DNA of 64,000 nucleotides, from positions 124,001 through 188,000 of the forward strand of contig CANNAE010000006.1 in the NCBI GenBank assembly GCA_947502505.1. The letters are read 5' to 3'. The number at the start of each line of letters is the position of its first letter. Position 1 is the first letter of the stretch. The notes beneath the pieces were generated by a model. It was not told the origin of the DNA. It worked only from the letters and a program-made list of their open reading frames with translations, and ran no database searches. Made by a program: the position numbers and the translations under genes. This stretch comes from an uncultured Planococcus sp. Lineage in GTDB: Bacteria; Bacillota; Bacilli; Bacillales_A; Planococcaceae. This document shows, piece after piece, positions 16,053 through 26,002 of the stretch.

Positions 16053-16757
16053 ATGAAACCCATCAAGCCGATCGAAAACTTCATCAAAAGACAATCGGTC
16101 AGCCTCCCTCTTATGTCCGCTATGTTCCCAATCCTTTATTTAGGCGCAGAAATCGGGCTGCTTGCTTCTGGCGCTGTCGCTGCCGGCACTTATATCGCCA
16201 GCAATACATCGATGAAGCAATACCAGCTGTCGAGCGATTCCAAGCAACTCGGCATGACCAGAAGCGAATACCGGAATGTTCGCGAACAGATCAAGGAAGG
16301 CAAAGAAAAAATCAAAACCTTGCAAAGCCAATATTATAAAGTGCGATCCATTTCCTCTTTCAAGCAATTGATGGATATGGTTAAAATCGCCAATAAAATC
16401 CTGCTCATCGTTCAGCAAAACCCGCGAAAATTCTATTTGGCAGAGCCGTTCTTTTACTCACACCTCGACTCAGCCATCGAATTGACCGGTAAATATACCT
16501 TATTGGTCGGCCAGCCTGTCAAAGACATGGAAATGCGCATCGCGCTGCAAGATACCCGCGAAATGCTCCGTTCCTTGCAGCATGTGATGGAAGCGGATTT
16601 GAAACGCGTGTTATCAACCGATGTCGAGCAATTGCGCATGGAACTTGATTATGCTCGCCTCGCTGTCGACCAGCACAATACGAAAGCGATTGACCATCAA
16701 CAGCAAATCGAACATAAAGGAGACATGGAAAATGACCAACAACCAGACGAGAAATGA
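16053..16757 (+). CDS. xpaC: XpaC-like protein (5-bromo-4-chloroindolyl phosphate hydrolysis family)
   Basis: A 234-residue protein with a hydrophobic segment near residues 20-46 (FPILYLGAEIGLLASGAVAAG) and a long helical, partly coiled-coil remainder (YRNVREQIKEGKEKIKTLQ). The family is named for a historical X-phos phenotype; its real role is unknown, and with TelA-type YaaN it is linked to envelope stress and toxic anion resistance. AAGGAGGTT precedes the start. The 3' end overlaps yaaN by 26 bases, so the pair is translationally close. Preceded by a SigW-type promoter. Confidence 0.85.
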   Translation: MKPIKPIENFIKRQSVSLPLMSAMFPILYLGAEIGLLASGAVAAGTYIASNTSMKQYQLSSDSKQLGMTRSEYRNVREQIKEGKEKIKTLQSQYYKVRSISSFKQLMDMVKIANKILLIVQQNPRKFYLAEPFFYSHLDSAIELTGKYTLLVGQPVKDMEMRIALQDTREMLRSLQHVMEADLKRVLSTDVEQLRMELDYARLAVDQHNTKAIDHQQQIEHKGDMENDQQPDEK

Positions 16758-17904
16758 GTTGGACGAGCTTCTAGGAACCCCTTTCGGCATGGAAGAATCC
16801 CCTCAGCAAACACAAATGGCGCAGCAAACTGAAGGGCAACCCGTTGCGCTGCTGGACCGCCTGAGTGCTGAAGAACAGGAAAAAGCCCGTGAATTGGCCA
16901 AACAAATCCCCACCGGCGATCGCGAAGCCATCCTGACATATGGTTCCAATGCCCAGAACCAGCTGAGCCAGTTTTCCCATAAAATGCTCGATCATGTCCA
17001 GCGCAAGGATATCGGCCCGGTTGGGGACGTGCTCCATGACCTGATGAAAAAACTGGAGCAGTTGAACCCGGAAGAACTGACACAGAAAAAGCAAAAAGGG
17101 CTGCGCAAAGTGTTCAACCGCGCGAAGTATTCGGTCCAGGAAATGATGAGCAAATACCAGAAACTCAGCACGCAAGTCGACCGTATCAGCATTCAACTCG
17201 ATCATTCAAAGCGGGGGCTGCTAGAAGACGTCCAAATGCTCGAGCAATTATACGAGCAGAACAAGACCTATTTCCAAGCCTTGAACGTCTATATCGCCGC
17301 AGCTGAAATCAAGCGGGATGAGATCATGAACGAAACGATTCCCGCCCTGCGTAAAAAAGCCGAAGCTTCCAATGACCAGATGGCTTATCAGGAAGTGAAC
17401 GACATGGTCCAGTATGTCGACCGTTTGGAAAAGCGCCTGTATGACTTGCAATTGTCGCGCCAGATCACCATCCAAAGCGCGCCTCAAATCCGCATGATCC
17501 AACAGACCAACCAAACGCTTGCAGAAAAAATCCAATCGTCGATCATGACATCCATTCCTTTATGGAAAAACCAGATCGCCATCGCTTTGACTTTGAACAA
17601 ACAGATGAAAGCGGTCGAGGCCCAGAAACAGGTGACCGCCACCACGAACGAGCTGCTATTGAAAAACTCGGAAATGCTCAAGATGAACTCGATCGAAACC
17701 GCACGCGAGAACGAGCGTGGCATCGTGGAAATCGAAACCTTGAAGCAAACTCAAGAGAATTTGCTTGAAACGATTGAAGAAACCTTGAAAATCCAGGCAG
17801 AAGGCCGCCGCAACCGCAAAGCGGCAGAGCTTGAAATCGGCCGCATGGAAGAAGACTTGAAGCAGCGCCTGCTCGCCATCCACGATGGCCAGGAAAAGAA
17901 CTGA
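16732..17904 (+). CDS. yaaN: TelA-family toxic anion resistance protein YaaN
   Basis: A 390-residue mostly helical, soluble protein of the TelA/KlaA family associated with tellurite and cell-wall-antibiotic resistance. Family features include an acidic Gln-rich N-terminus, the central NRAKYSVQEMMSKYQKLSTQ and the conserved DRLEKRLYDLQLSRQITIQS-type region around residues 230-250. The start chosen at 16732 lies about eight bases after AAAGGAG, inside the end of xpaC. It is the second gene of the SigW-type operon and ends at a strong terminator. Confidence 0.9.
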   Translation: MTNNQTRNELDELLGTPFGMEESPQQTQMAQQTEGQPVALLDRLSAEEQEKARELAKQIPTGDREAILTYGSNAQNQLSQFSHKMLDHVQRKDIGPVGDVLHDLMKKLEQLNPEELTQKKQKGLRKVFNRAKYSVQEMMSKYQKLSTQVDRISIQLDHSKRGLLEDVQMLEQLYEQNKTYFQALNVYIAAAEIKRDEIMNETIPALRKKAEASNDQMAYQEVNDMVQYVDRLEKRLYDLQLSRQITIQSAPQIRMIQQTNQTLAEKIQSSIMTSIPLWKNQIAIALTLNKQMKAVEAQKQVTATTNELLLKNSEMLKMNSIETARENERGIVEIETLKQTQENLLETIEETLKIQAEGRRNRKAAELEIGRMEEDLKQRLLAIHDGQEKN

Positions 17905-17906
17905 TA

Positions 17907-17943
17907 AAAAATCCCTCCGCAAATTTTTTGCGGAGGGATTTTT
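17907..17943. terminator. bidirectional terminator after yaaN
   Basis: A 17-bp AT-flanked perfect stem (17907-17923 with 17927-17943) around a very small loop lies between yaaN and the convergent VWA gene. Confidence 0.92.
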
Positions 17944-17953
17944 AGGTGCTTCA

Positions 17954-19810
17954 TTATAATGACTGCACGACCAAATGCAAAGTGCGTTTCAGTAGACGCA
18001 GCGTCTGTTCGACAAATTGTTCCAATGAATCGGCACTGACCGATTTATTGCCGTATAGCATCCGGTAAAAAGCAGCTTGCTCCTCGCTTGTCGATTCCCC
18101 GCTCAAAAACAAGTGCATCACTTCGATGCCCAGCTTCTCGGTTTCCGAAACTGCTTGTGCCGTATCGATAATGCCGTTATCGGCATAATTATAAGCAGAC
18201 GGCTCCCCGTCTGAAAAAACCAGCATGAAGCGGTGCTTTTCCGGGCGCTGTTTCAAGCGATCGGCCATCCATCGAATCGCAAAGCCGTCGCGATTGTCTT
18301 CGTGGGCATCGAGCGACAGAATCTCCGCTGCATGATCGGCCGTGCCGTCGGTAAATTTATGCAGCCATTCAAAATAATTGGGCTGTTGAGCATCTCCCGC
18401 CTCATAGGCATCTTCATAAAACACCGCAATTTCATGAGGGATCTTGAGCGCCCTGAGCACATCGTGGAATAATAGCACTGCTTGTTTCGTCTCGTCGAGC
18501 TTGTCGACCATCGATGCAGAACCGTCTATCATCAAGCTGAATACCGCATCCAATTGTTTCGATGGGGCGGTTTTCCGGTAGAAAGGCTTTGGCCGTTCAT
18601 CGGTGATGAGCGGCAACAAATTTTTCGATAATCGCCCGGCATGCAAATTCGTCCGTTCGCTTTCGATACGCTGCTGCATGCGCTTTTGCATTTCCTTCAG
18701 CAAGGCGCGCACAAAGGGTGCTTGCTCGCTGCGCCAGCGCTGCAGCTGCTGACGGTCGACGGGCAAAGTGTCGATGCGCGATTCATAATATACGACGCCA
18801 TCGTTCGCGGAACCGAAACGGCCATTTGCTTTTTTCGGTTTCTTTTCGTCTTCTCTCTGTTCATCAGGCAAATTATCTTCCCGGTGTTCACCTTGGGATT
18901 CCCCGGTCCCGGTTTGTTCAACTTCCCCGGCGCCTTCTTCTTCCCTGCCCCCATCGGCAAGCTTCGAATCACCCCGTTCAAGCTCATATTCCAGGGCGGC
19001 GGCATCATTCAATTCCGTTTCACGGTGCCAGGATTGAAACCATTCTTCGATCGTGTCGATTTCCTCTTGTTCTTCGGACTGCTCCGCCTCGATGCCTTCA
19101 TGGTACCTTGTCGGCGGCGTTTTTTCAGCCGGCTCCCCGAAGGTATAATACGTATGGAGGGCGTCAGAGCCCAATAAATACTCCAGGCGCGGCAACACTT
19201 TGGAGACCGTACGCGCAGAGTCTTCAGTGGAATCCGCACTGAACAATTCCGTCCATGTCAAAAACAAAGGATCCAGTTCATCACTTAACGAGACTTCCCG
19301 GCCGCGTAATTTTAAATAAGCGGCATTCAGGAAAGCATCCGCCCAAAACCCTTTTTTGCGATTTTGTTCCAGTTGGTCGGAATGAAAACCTGAAACGATG
19401 TTCTCCCTCACTCCAAAAGCATGCTTGGTCCCGGGGCGTTCCGCAGTGATGCGGTCACTTAAACGGAATTCTTCTGCCATTAACAGCAATTGCGCTGCCA
19501 GTTCCGGCAAACTGGTCTCCGTCTGCTCGAAACGGCGCCAGGAACGCAAGCAGAAATGGCGCCAAAATCCGGCGCTCACCAAATAAATATCCGAAAGATA
19601 ACCTGCTTGTTCGACCTCTTTTGGGCGATGGCGCCAAAATACACTCATGGAAACAGCGCCTTCAGATGGCCTGAATTCCCAAAGCTTCCTTGTCGTCAGG
19701 CTTAGGTAAGGCGCGGATGACAATGCTCTCGCAAGCTGCTGCATCCGGTTGAGGAGCCTCGTATCAACCGTTTCGTTATTGAATTGGATAAAGCGATTGA
19801 TTGAAGTCAT
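17954..19810 (-). CDS. yojO: VWA-domain protein (YojO/CobT-like)
   Basis: A 618-residue protein with an N-terminal alpha-helical region, a long acidic and low-complexity middle (about 240-330) and a C-terminal von Willebrand factor A domain with the MIDAS metal motif DGSAS at 429-433 and a later FSDGEPSAYN. It is the partner of the MoxR/AAA ATPase encoded just upstream (9 bases), as YojO is of YojN in B. subtilis; such pairs act as chaperones or metal-insertion machines, but the client is unknown. Start ATG 19810 has GTAGGGATGCAGG upstream. Confidence 0.85.
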   Translation of the reverse strand: MTSINRFIQFNNETVDTRLLNRMQQLARALSSAPYLSLTTRKLWEFRPSEGAVSMSVFWRHRPKEVEQAGYLSDIYLVSAGFWRHFCLRSWRRFEQTETSLPELAAQLLLMAEEFRLSDRITAERPGTKHAFGVRENIVSGFHSDQLEQNRKKGFWADAFLNAAYLKLRGREVSLSDELDPLFLTWTELFSADSTEDSARTVSKVLPRLEYLLGSDALHTYYTFGEPAEKTPPTRYHEGIEAEQSEEQEEIDTIEEWFQSWHRETELNDAAALEYELERGDSKLADGGREEEGAGEVEQTGTGESQGEHREDNLPDEQREDEKKPKKANGRFGSANDGVVYYESRIDTLPVDRQQLQRWRSEQAPFVRALLKEMQKRMQQRIESERTNLHAGRLSKNLLPLITDERPKPFYRKTAPSKQLDAVFSLMIDGSASMVDKLDETKQAVLLFHDVLRALKIPHEIAVFYEDAYEAGDAQQPNYFEWLHKFTDGTADHAAEILSLDAHEDNRDGFAIRWMADRLKQRPEKHRFMLVFSDGEPSAYNYADNGIIDTAQAVSETEKLGIEVMHLFLSGESTSEEQAAFYRMLYGNKSVSADSLEQFVEQTLRLLKRTLHLVVQSL

Positions 19811-19819
19811 CCTGCATCC

Positions 19820-20677
19820 CTACTTTCGCCACGTATTCGCCAAATCCATCAGCAACTCCCGTTCACTTTCGTCATCCAGCTTTTCGGCGATGGCGTAGCG
19901 GACGGCGCGCAGGGGGTCGATATGCAATGCGAGCGCTGTGGCATCGAGCAAGCTCCGGATCGAAGCGGCTTCTTCTGACATCAGGCCCGTTTCCACTTGC
20001 TTCATCAAATCCGCTGCCAAGTTCAGCATAAACGTTTTCAGTTTCGGGTCGGCATCCGGAAATTCCCGGTCCCATAGGCCCCGCAGCTGTTCTCCGGATA
20101 AATAAGGAACCGGATAAGAAATAAAGCGGTTTTTCAGCGCTTCATTCATTGGCGAGGTGCCGATATACCCTTCGTTGATGGCTGCCACTACGGAAAAGTC
20201 AGGATGCGCCTCGATCACTTCTCCCGTAAATGGATTCGTCATCATTCTGCGGTAGTCGAGTGCGCTGTGAAGGATCGGCAAGGTTTCGGCTTTTGCCATA
20301 TTGATCTCATCGATATACAGGATATGGCCCTGCTTCATCGCGGTCACGACTGGCCCTTCCACGAATTCAATCGCGCTTTGGCCATCGCGCTGAACCAATG
20401 TTTTAAAGCCCAGCAATGCTTCCGCATCCAGATCGACCGAACAGTTGATGCTTTGGATCGGCTGGCCGAACAGCCCGGAAATGCTTTCAGCGAGCTTCGT
20501 TTTGCCTGCTCCTGTCGGCCCTTTCAATAACACCGGTTTTTTCAGTACGACCGCCGTCAGGATATCCTCCCATAGATTCTCATCCGGTGAGATATAGCCG
20601 CCTTCACCGATCAGGTTCGAATTTTCTGCGTGGTCCCGCTGCGTGCGTTTTTTGATTTCTTCATCAATAATCGTCAT
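19820..20677 (-). CDS. yojN: MoxR-family AAA ATPase (YojN-like)
   Basis: A 285-residue AAA ATPase with Walker A KGPTGAGKTKLAE, Walker B GHILYIDEINMAKAE, sensor region AAINEGYIGTSPMNEALKNRF (Arg finger in NRF) and a small helical lid. The start at 20677 (MTIIDEEIKKRTQ) is supported by AGGAG eight bases upstream; the frame is open further up through the terminator of the preceding gene, so the longer reading is rejected. It is cotranscribed with the VWA gene. Confidence 0.88.
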   Translation of the reverse strand: MTIIDEEIKKRTQRDHAENSNLIGEGGYISPDENLWEDILTAVVLKKPVLLKGPTGAGKTKLAESISGLFGQPIQSINCSVDLDAEALLGFKTLVQRDGQSAIEFVEGPVVTAMKQGHILYIDEINMAKAETLPILHSALDYRRMMTNPFTGEVIEAHPDFSVVAAINEGYIGTSPMNEALKNRFISYPVPYLSGEQLRGLWDREFPDADPKLKTFMLNLAADLMKQVETGLMSEEAASIRSLLDATALALHIDPLRAVRYAIAEKLDDESERELLMDLANTWRK

Positions 20678-20701
20678 CTGCTCCACTCCTGTCTCCATAG
20701 A

Positions 20702-20727
20702 AAAAACCGATGAATTCATCGGTTTTT
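20702..20727 (-). terminator. palindromic terminator after the small DUF6501-like gene
   Basis: A 26-base perfect palindrome (AAAAACCGATGAA and its complement) directly follows the stop of the small minus-strand gene and lies 25 bases before the AAA ATPase start. Confidence 0.85.
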
Positions 20728-20732
20728 GTTCA

Positions 20733-20930
20733 TCATTCGAAATAAGTTTTGTAAAAGCCGCCCACTTTTCCTGTGTTGTCGACGACAAACAAGAATTCGT
20801 CCGTTTCGTTTTTCACGTCATATTGCTGTCCTACTGTCAGCACATTCGACACCAAGAATTTGGCGGCATCGGTATGCTTACAGGTTACGGTGCGGACGGT
20901 TTCTTTTTCCAGCCAATTATTATGTATCAT
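20733..20930 (-). CDS. small conserved protein, DUF6501-like
   Basis: A 65-residue protein starting MIHNNWLEKETVRTVTCKHT and containing VKNETDEFLFVVDNTGKVG. The overall pattern resembles small Bacillales proteins grouped as DUF6501; function unknown. Start at 20930 follows AAAAGGATG. It is predicted to be soluble and beta-rich. Confidence 0.7.
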   Translation of the reverse strand: MIHNNWLEKETVRTVTCKHTDAAKFLVSNVLTVGQQYDVKNETDEFLFVVDNTGKVGGFYKTYFE

Positions 20931-21006
20931 CGAGATCATCCTTTTCTGTCCAAGTGGATTTGGTGTTTCGCTACTCTATTCAGTATAAGGAAAAGTGCCC
21001 GCAAAT

Positions 21007-21606
21007 TCAAACTTGCCCTCCCTTGCCGCCTCTTCGAATGATGGCTAAATAAGCCATTACCCCAATGACCGCGATACTCGACAAGGCGATTAAAAACCAT
21101 TGCAATTGCCCAAGAATCGCTTCATAGGCATATGGAAAACTGCGGCCCAGCGAAAAATAGGCCAAGGTCCAGACAAATCCGGCCGGCATCGCGAACAGTA
21201 AATAGCGCCCAAGCGGAAAGCGGTCTGCCCCGACCACATAAGGCATAGCCCAGCGTACGCCTGGAAGGAAAAAGCTGAAAGCGATCGCCCAGCTGCCTTT
21301 ATGGGACAAAAACTGCCGGAACCGTTCGATGCCATTGCGCAAAAACGTCGTCTGCAGCCATTTGATCAGGCGATGCCCAAATAGCCATCCGAGCCCATAT
21401 GCGAACAGATTGCTCGTGATCAAGCCGCTGTAAGCAGACAAAAAGGCAGGAAACGGTTCGAAATCACTCGTTTCCGTGACAACGCCTGAGAATGCGGCAG
21501 CGAATTCATTCGGAATCGGCAGGCCGAATAGCAAAAGCCAATTCACTAAGAACATGCTCAAGTACCCGTATTCCATCGCCATTTCCCATAAAAAATCCAG
21601 CTCCAT
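21007..21606 (-). CDS. DedA family membrane protein
   Basis: A 199-residue SNARE-associated/DedA protein. It has about five hydrophobic segments and the family motifs: FGLPIPNEFAAAFSGV near the N-terminus, GWLFGHRLIKW, and the re-entrant-loop motif FSFFLPGVRWAMPYVVGADR. Members are phospholipid scramblases or proton-linked transporters important for undecaprenyl-phosphate recycling; the specific substrate is unknown. ATG 21606 lies after GACGGGGGAA. It is downstream of odhB but separated by a terminator. Confidence 0.88.
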   Translation of the reverse strand: MELDFLWEMAMEYGYLSMFLVNWLLLFGLPIPNEFAAAFSGVVTETSDFEPFPAFLSAYSGLITSNLFAYGLGWLFGHRLIKWLQTTFLRNGIERFRQFLSHKGSWAIAFSFFLPGVRWAMPYVVGADRFPLGRYLLFAMPAGFVWTLAYFSLGRSFPYAYEAILGQLQWFLIALSSIAVIGVMAYLAIIRRGGKGGQV

Positions 21607-21646
21607 CCGAATTCCCCCGTCTCTATGCCCCATTATCCCATAATAA

Positions 21647-21673
21647 AAGGCAGCCCCGCAATGGAGCTGCCTT
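21647..21673 (-). terminator. terminator after odhAB
   Basis: AAGGCAGC (21647-21654) pairs with GCTGCCTT (21666-21673), extended by further GC pairs; on the minus strand it is followed by a T-rich stretch. Confidence 0.82.
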
Positions 21674-21684
21674 GATAGGTGAAC

Positions 21685-22971
21685 TTAAGATTCTAGCAAT
21701 AGGTCTTCTGGGTTTTCGATCAATTCTTTTACCGTTTTCAAGAAGCCGACTGAATCGCTGCCATCGATGACGCGGTGGTCATAAGATAATGCCACATACA
21801 TCATTGGGCGGATCTCAACATTGTCGCCGACTGCAATCGGGCGCTTCTGGATGGTGTGCATGCCGAGGATCCCGACTTGCGTACCGTTAAGAATTGGCGT
21901 AGACAATAGCGAACCGAAGACACCGCCGTTTGTGATCGTGAACGATCCGCCGGTCATATCGCCAATCGACAATTTCTTGTCGCGCGCTTTTGTCGCCAAT
22001 TCGCCGATAGACGCTTCGATTTCTGCAAAGTTCTTTTTATCTGTATCGCGGACGATCGGCACAACAAGGCCTTCTTCAGTCGATACAGCGATCCCTACAT
22101 CATAGAATTGTTTCAAGAGCACATCTGTGCCATCGATTTCCGCATTGACGTATGGGTATTTTTTCAATGCAGCAGTGACTGCTTTAGTGAAGAACGACAT
22201 AAATCCGAGCTTAACATCGTGGTCTTGCTGGAATTTGTCTTTCTTGCGCTTGCGCAGTTCCATTACATTGGTCATGTCGATTTCATTGAACGTCGTCAAC
22301 ATAGCCGTCGATTGTTTCACTTCAAGCAAACGCTTGGCGATTGTCTGGCGGCGTCTTGTCATTTTTTGGCGGACGATGCGGCCGCTTTCTTCGTCAGAAG
22401 AAGGGGCTGCAGATGCAGAAGCTTTCGGCGCTTCCTGTTTTGCAGGAGCTGGAGCAGCTGCCGGTTTCGATCCGTGTGCTTCAACGTCTTGGACGCGCAC
22501 GCGGCCCATTGGGTCTACTGGCGTGATGGAAGCAAGATCGATGCCTTTTTCACGTGCCAATTTACGGGCTGCCGGGCTTGCGATCGTGCGGTCAGAAGAA
22601 GTGCTTTCCTCTTCTGTAGGCGCAGCTTCCTGGTCTGCAGGAGCTTCTTGCTTCGCTTCTTCTTTGGCAAGATCTTCTTTTGGTGCTTCTTCTTTTTTAG
22701 CTTCTTCTTTTGGTGCTGAAGCTGCCGCTTCGCCAGAGCCTTCTCCGACTGTCGCGATTACTTGGCCGACTTCAACTGTATCGCCTTCTTCAGCAAGCAA
22801 TTCCTGAACGACGCCCGCTTCTTCTGAGATGACTTCAACATTGACTTTGTCCGTCTCAAGTTCAACGATGAATTCCCCTTTTTCTACTGTATCGCCCGGC
22901 TGTTTGAGCCACTGGGCGATCGTTCCTTCTGTAATCGATTCTGCTAATTCCGGTACTTTGATCTCTGCCAC
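21685..22971 (-). CDS. odhB: 2-oxoglutarate dehydrogenase E2, dihydrolipoyllysine-residue succinyltransferase
   Basis: Core subunit of the 2-oxoglutarate dehydrogenase complex, passing the succinyl group from lipoate to CoA. Domains in order: lipoyl domain with the modified Lys42 in [11 protein letters not shown], an Ala/Glu/Lys-rich flexible linker (about 82-128), the E1/E3-binding domain ([19 protein letters not shown]), a second Ala/Pro-rich linker and the catalytic domain with His399 and Asp403 in SYDHRVIDG. Length 428 is normal. It lies 24 bases after odhA and forms one operon with it; E3 is encoded elsewhere. Confidence 0.96.
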   Translation of the reverse strand: MAEIKVPELAESITEGTIAQWLKQPGDTVEKGEFIVELETDKVNVEVISEEAGVVQELLAEEGDTVEVGQVIATVGEGSGEAAASAPKEEAKKEEAPKEDLAKEEAKQEAPADQEAAPTEEESTSSDRTIASPAARKLAREKGIDLASITPVDPMGRVRVQDVEAHGSKPAAAPAPAKQEAPKASASAAPSSDEESGRIVRQKMTRRRQTIAKRLLEVKQSTAMLTTFNEIDMTNVMELRKRKKDKFQQDHDVKLGFMSFFTKAVTAALKKYPYVNAEIDGTDVLLKQFYDVGIAVSTEEGLVVPIVRDTDKKNFAEIEASIGELATKARDKKLSIGDMTGGSFTITNGGVFGSLLSTPILNGTQVGILGMHTIQKRPIAVGDNVEIRPMMYVALSYDHRVIDGSDSVGFLKTVKELIENPEDLLLES

Positions 22972-22995
22972 AATTAATTCCTCCTTAAAAGTTCA

Positions 22996-25824
22996 TCATT
23001 TCGATTTAGCGAGTGCTTCATCGATGATGCGTGCCTGTTCGACTTTATGTGATTCGCCGTCGCCTTCTGCAGGGCTTTGGCGTTTCATGCGTCCGTAGTA
23101 TTTCACTTCTTTGCCATCTGCGAGTTCGCGCAAGTATGGGTCGGCAAAAGTCCAAGATCCCATATTTTGCGGCTCTTCTTGTACCCAGGCCAATTCCTTG
23201 GCATTTGGGTAGCGGTCGATAATCGCTTTGATTTTTTCGGCCGGGAACGGATACAATTGCTCGACGCGAACGATATGCGTCGATTCGTAGCCTTTTCCGT
23301 CTTTGACGCGTTCCGCCAAATCGATGGCCATCTTCCCGCTGGCAAATAGCAGGCGTTTCACTTTCTTCGCATCCTGCCCCATGCCAGGCTGTTCGATGAC
23401 TGTCTCGAATTTGCCTTCTGCCAATTGATCAACTTCAGCCCCGACAAGCGGGTGTCTTAGAAGCGACTTCGGCGACACGATGATTAATGGGCGGATGGCT
23501 TCTTCCCCAAGCATTTTTGCCTGGCGGCGGAGAATGTGGAAATAGTTCGCTGCGCTTGATAGGTTAGCGACTGTCCAGTTGTTTTCCCCGGCCATTTGCA
23601 AATAACGCTCGAGGCGTGCGCTGGAGTGTTCCGGGCCTTGCCCTTCATAGCCGTGCGGAAGCAACATGACCAGGCCGGATTTTTGGCCCCATTTTGCGCG
23701 TCCGGACGAAATGAATTGGTCGAACATGACTTGTGCCATATTGGCGAAATCGCCGTACTGGGCTTCCCAAATGACTAAAGCTTTGTCGTTTTCAACATTA
23801 TAGCCGTATTCAAAACCAAGAATGGAAGCTTCGCTTAACGGGCTGTTGTAGACGACGAATGATGCTTTCGAGTCGGAAATGTGGTGAAGCGGAACAAGCT
23901 CGTTGCCGTTTTTCTCATCATGCAATACGAGATGGCGGTGTGCAAAAGTTCCGCGCTGTGCATCTTGTCCTGTCAGGCGGATTGGGTTGCCTTCTTGCAA
24001 AATAGCGCCGAACGCCAAAGTTTCTGCATGGGCCCAATCGATTTTGCCTTTTCCTTTAAATGGCTCTTCGCGGCGTTTCAGGATACGCGCCAATTTGCCG
24101 AATGCGGAAAAGTCTTGTGGCCAAGATAAAAGTTCATGGTTCATTTTCTCAAGGACGTCTCTGCCGACACCTGTTTCGATTTCCGGGAATCCGTTCAAAA
24201 CAGCTTCCGGCATCTCCAGTTTCGGATGGTCGTCAGATTTGTTTTCTTTTACTTTGTCGTATGCTTCTTGCATTACTTTCTGGATATCCGCATCAAGTTT
24301 CTTGACCTCATCCTCGGAAAGCACGCTTTCGGAAGCTAATTGTTTTCCGTACAATTCACGCACCGTGTCGTGCTGATGAACGCCGTGGTACATCATCGGG
24401 TTCGTCACTAACGGCTCATCCATTTCATTGTGCCCGTAGCGGCGGTAGCCGATCAGGTCGATCAGGATGTCTTTGCCGAATTTCTCACGGTATTCAAACG
24501 CCAAGCGCGCTACCGCTACGACGGCTTCAGGATCGTCAGCATTGACATGCAATACTGGAACTTCAAATCCTTTTGCCGGATCGGATGAATAATGGGTAGA
24601 ACGGGAATCATACTGTTCTGTTGTAAAGCCGATCAGGTTATTGGCGATGACGTGAATCGACCCGCCTGTTTGGTAACCTCTGATGCGGCTGAAGTTCAAG
24701 GTTTCCGTCACGATGCCTTGCCCTGGGAACGCGGCATCGCCGTGTACCAGAATCGAGTAAGCTTTGTTCGGGTCTTGTGGCGCCAGGCCGCTCTTGGATG
24801 CCATTTCCTGGGCCGCGCGTGTTTGGCCTGTCACGATTGGGCTGACGACTTCCAGATGGGAAGGGTTATAGGCAAGCTTGATCTTCGTTCCAGCTTTCGA
24901 GCTATGTGTTGCGCCCATATGGTATTTCACATCGCCGAACCAGCCTTTAGTGATTTCAAGCGATCCGTCTTCCGGGAGGAACGCTTCGTCGCCGACATGT
25001 GCGAATCCGGCGAACATCATTTCATACGGTTTATGGAGGATATGCGTCAAGACATTCAAACGACCGCGGTGGGCCATGCCGATCATGATGTTTTCAGTGC
25101 CTGCAGATTCAGACATGCGGACAAGTTCATCCATCAACACGACAAGCGAATCGACTCCTTCGATTGAAAAGCGTTTTTGCCCAACGAAAGTGCGGTGGAC
25201 GAATTTTTCAAATCCTTCAACGCGCGTCAAAAGATCCAATACCTGTTTTTTCTTGTCGGCATCGAGTTTCGGTTTCATATCGCCCGCTTCGATTTTCGAC
25301 TGGATCCAGCTGCGTTCTTGCAATTGGATAACATGCGCAAATTCATAAGCGATTTTGTCTGTATAAAGCGATTTCAAGTAATTGATCGCATCCAGGCCGT
25401 TCTTTACTTCAGTTGGAGCATTTTCCAGAATTAGGGATACCGGAACGTCTTTCAAGTCAGCTTCGGTCAAGCCGTATTTTGAAATTTCCAGTCTTTCTGT
25501 ATCCCGCGGCTGGTCTTTTAGCGGATAGATATCTGAAGCCAAATGCCCGTGTGCGCGAATGGCTTCCGCCAAATGAACCGCTGCGAGCACTTTTTCAAAC
25601 CGGTTCGGTTCGACTGCCACACCGGATGCAGCACTAGCAGCATCACCTGTCTGTACAGCAGGCTGCTCGGCAGGAGGTCCGTATTGTTTGAATAGCTCCG
25701 CAAACTCAGGGTCGATTAGTTCAGGCGACTCCTGATAAAGCTCGTACATTTCCATTACATAGCCCAAGTTCGGGCCGGTTATGGAATTCCAAGGGGATTT
25801 TGTGTCCGGTTGATTGGTAGACAT
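22996..25824 (-). CDS. odhA: 2-oxoglutarate dehydrogenase E1 component
   Basis: Thiamine-diphosphate-dependent decarboxylase of the TCA cycle, 942 residues as in Bacillus OdhA. Landmarks include the N-terminal NLGYVMEMYELYQESPELID, GMAHRGRLNVL, the ThDP/Mg site HGDAAFPGQGIV, and MLLPHGYEGQGPEHSSARLE. ATG 25824 is chosen since GGAGGT lies immediately upstream; the frame is open slightly further. It is the first gene of odhAB, preceded by a promoter and a cre-like site, matching glucose repression known for this operon in Bacillus. Confidence 0.96.
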   Translation of the reverse strand: MSTNQPDTKSPWNSITGPNLGYVMEMYELYQESPELIDPEFAELFKQYGPPAEQPAVQTGDAASAASGVAVEPNRFEKVLAAVHLAEAIRAHGHLASDIYPLKDQPRDTERLEISKYGLTEADLKDVPVSLILENAPTEVKNGLDAINYLKSLYTDKIAYEFAHVIQLQERSWIQSKIEAGDMKPKLDADKKKQVLDLLTRVEGFEKFVHRTFVGQKRFSIEGVDSLVVLMDELVRMSESAGTENIMIGMAHRGRLNVLTHILHKPYEMMFAGFAHVGDEAFLPEDGSLEITKGWFGDVKYHMGATHSSKAGTKIKLAYNPSHLEVVSPIVTGQTRAAQEMASKSGLAPQDPNKAYSILVHGDAAFPGQGIVTETLNFSRIRGYQTGGSIHVIANNLIGFTTEQYDSRSTHYSSDPAKGFEVPVLHVNADDPEAVVAVARLAFEYREKFGKDILIDLIGYRRYGHNEMDEPLVTNPMMYHGVHQHDTVRELYGKQLASESVLSEDEVKKLDADIQKVMQEAYDKVKENKSDDHPKLEMPEAVLNGFPEIETGVGRDVLEKMNHELLSWPQDFSAFGKLARILKRREEPFKGKGKIDWAHAETLAFGAILQEGNPIRLTGQDAQRGTFAHRHLVLHDEKNGNELVPLHHISDSKASFVVYNSPLSEASILGFEYGYNVENDKALVIWEAQYGDFANMAQVMFDQFISSGRAKWGQKSGLVMLLPHGYEGQGPEHSSARLERYLQMAGENNWTVANLSSAANYFHILRRQAKMLGEEAIRPLIIVSPKSLLRHPLVGAEVDQLAEGKFETVIEQPGMGQDAKKVKRLLFASGKMAIDLAERVKDGKGYESTHIVRVEQLYPFPAEKIKAIIDRYPNAKELAWVQEEPQNMGSWTFADPYLRELADGKEVKYYGRMKRQSPAEGDGESHKVEQARIIDEALAKSK

Positions 25825-25881
25825 TGAATAACCTCCAACTATTTGCCTTATGGCATTCACTTTTATTTATAGGTCTTTCCT

Positions 25882-25910
25882 ATTTTAGCACGCCCCTCGC
25901 CCGACTTAAA
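25882..25910 (-). promoter_or_regulatory. probable SigA promoter of odhAB
   Basis: On the minus strand TTTAAG (25905-25910) and TAAAAT (25882-25887) are separated by 17 bases, about 60 bases before the odhA start. The -35 match is modest. Confidence 0.5.
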
Positions 25911-26002
25911 GCGGCAGGGCTGTAGCGGTACTGAACGAATTTCCATATCAATCTTACTACTTCCACTGAAAAAAACAATGCTTTTGATTGAAAAGATTCT
26001 GT

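Noticed and set aside
18641..19242. Two overlapping plus-strand frames of about 175 codons within the VWA gene
   Set aside because: Both are shadows of the low-complexity acidic region of the VWA protein, with no start signals.
22108..22719. Open frame of 203 codons on the plus strand inside odhB, very rich in Phe, Cys and Arg
   Set aside because: It is the complement of the Ala/Glu/Lys-rich linkers of the E2 protein; composition and lack of a start signal mark it as a shadow.
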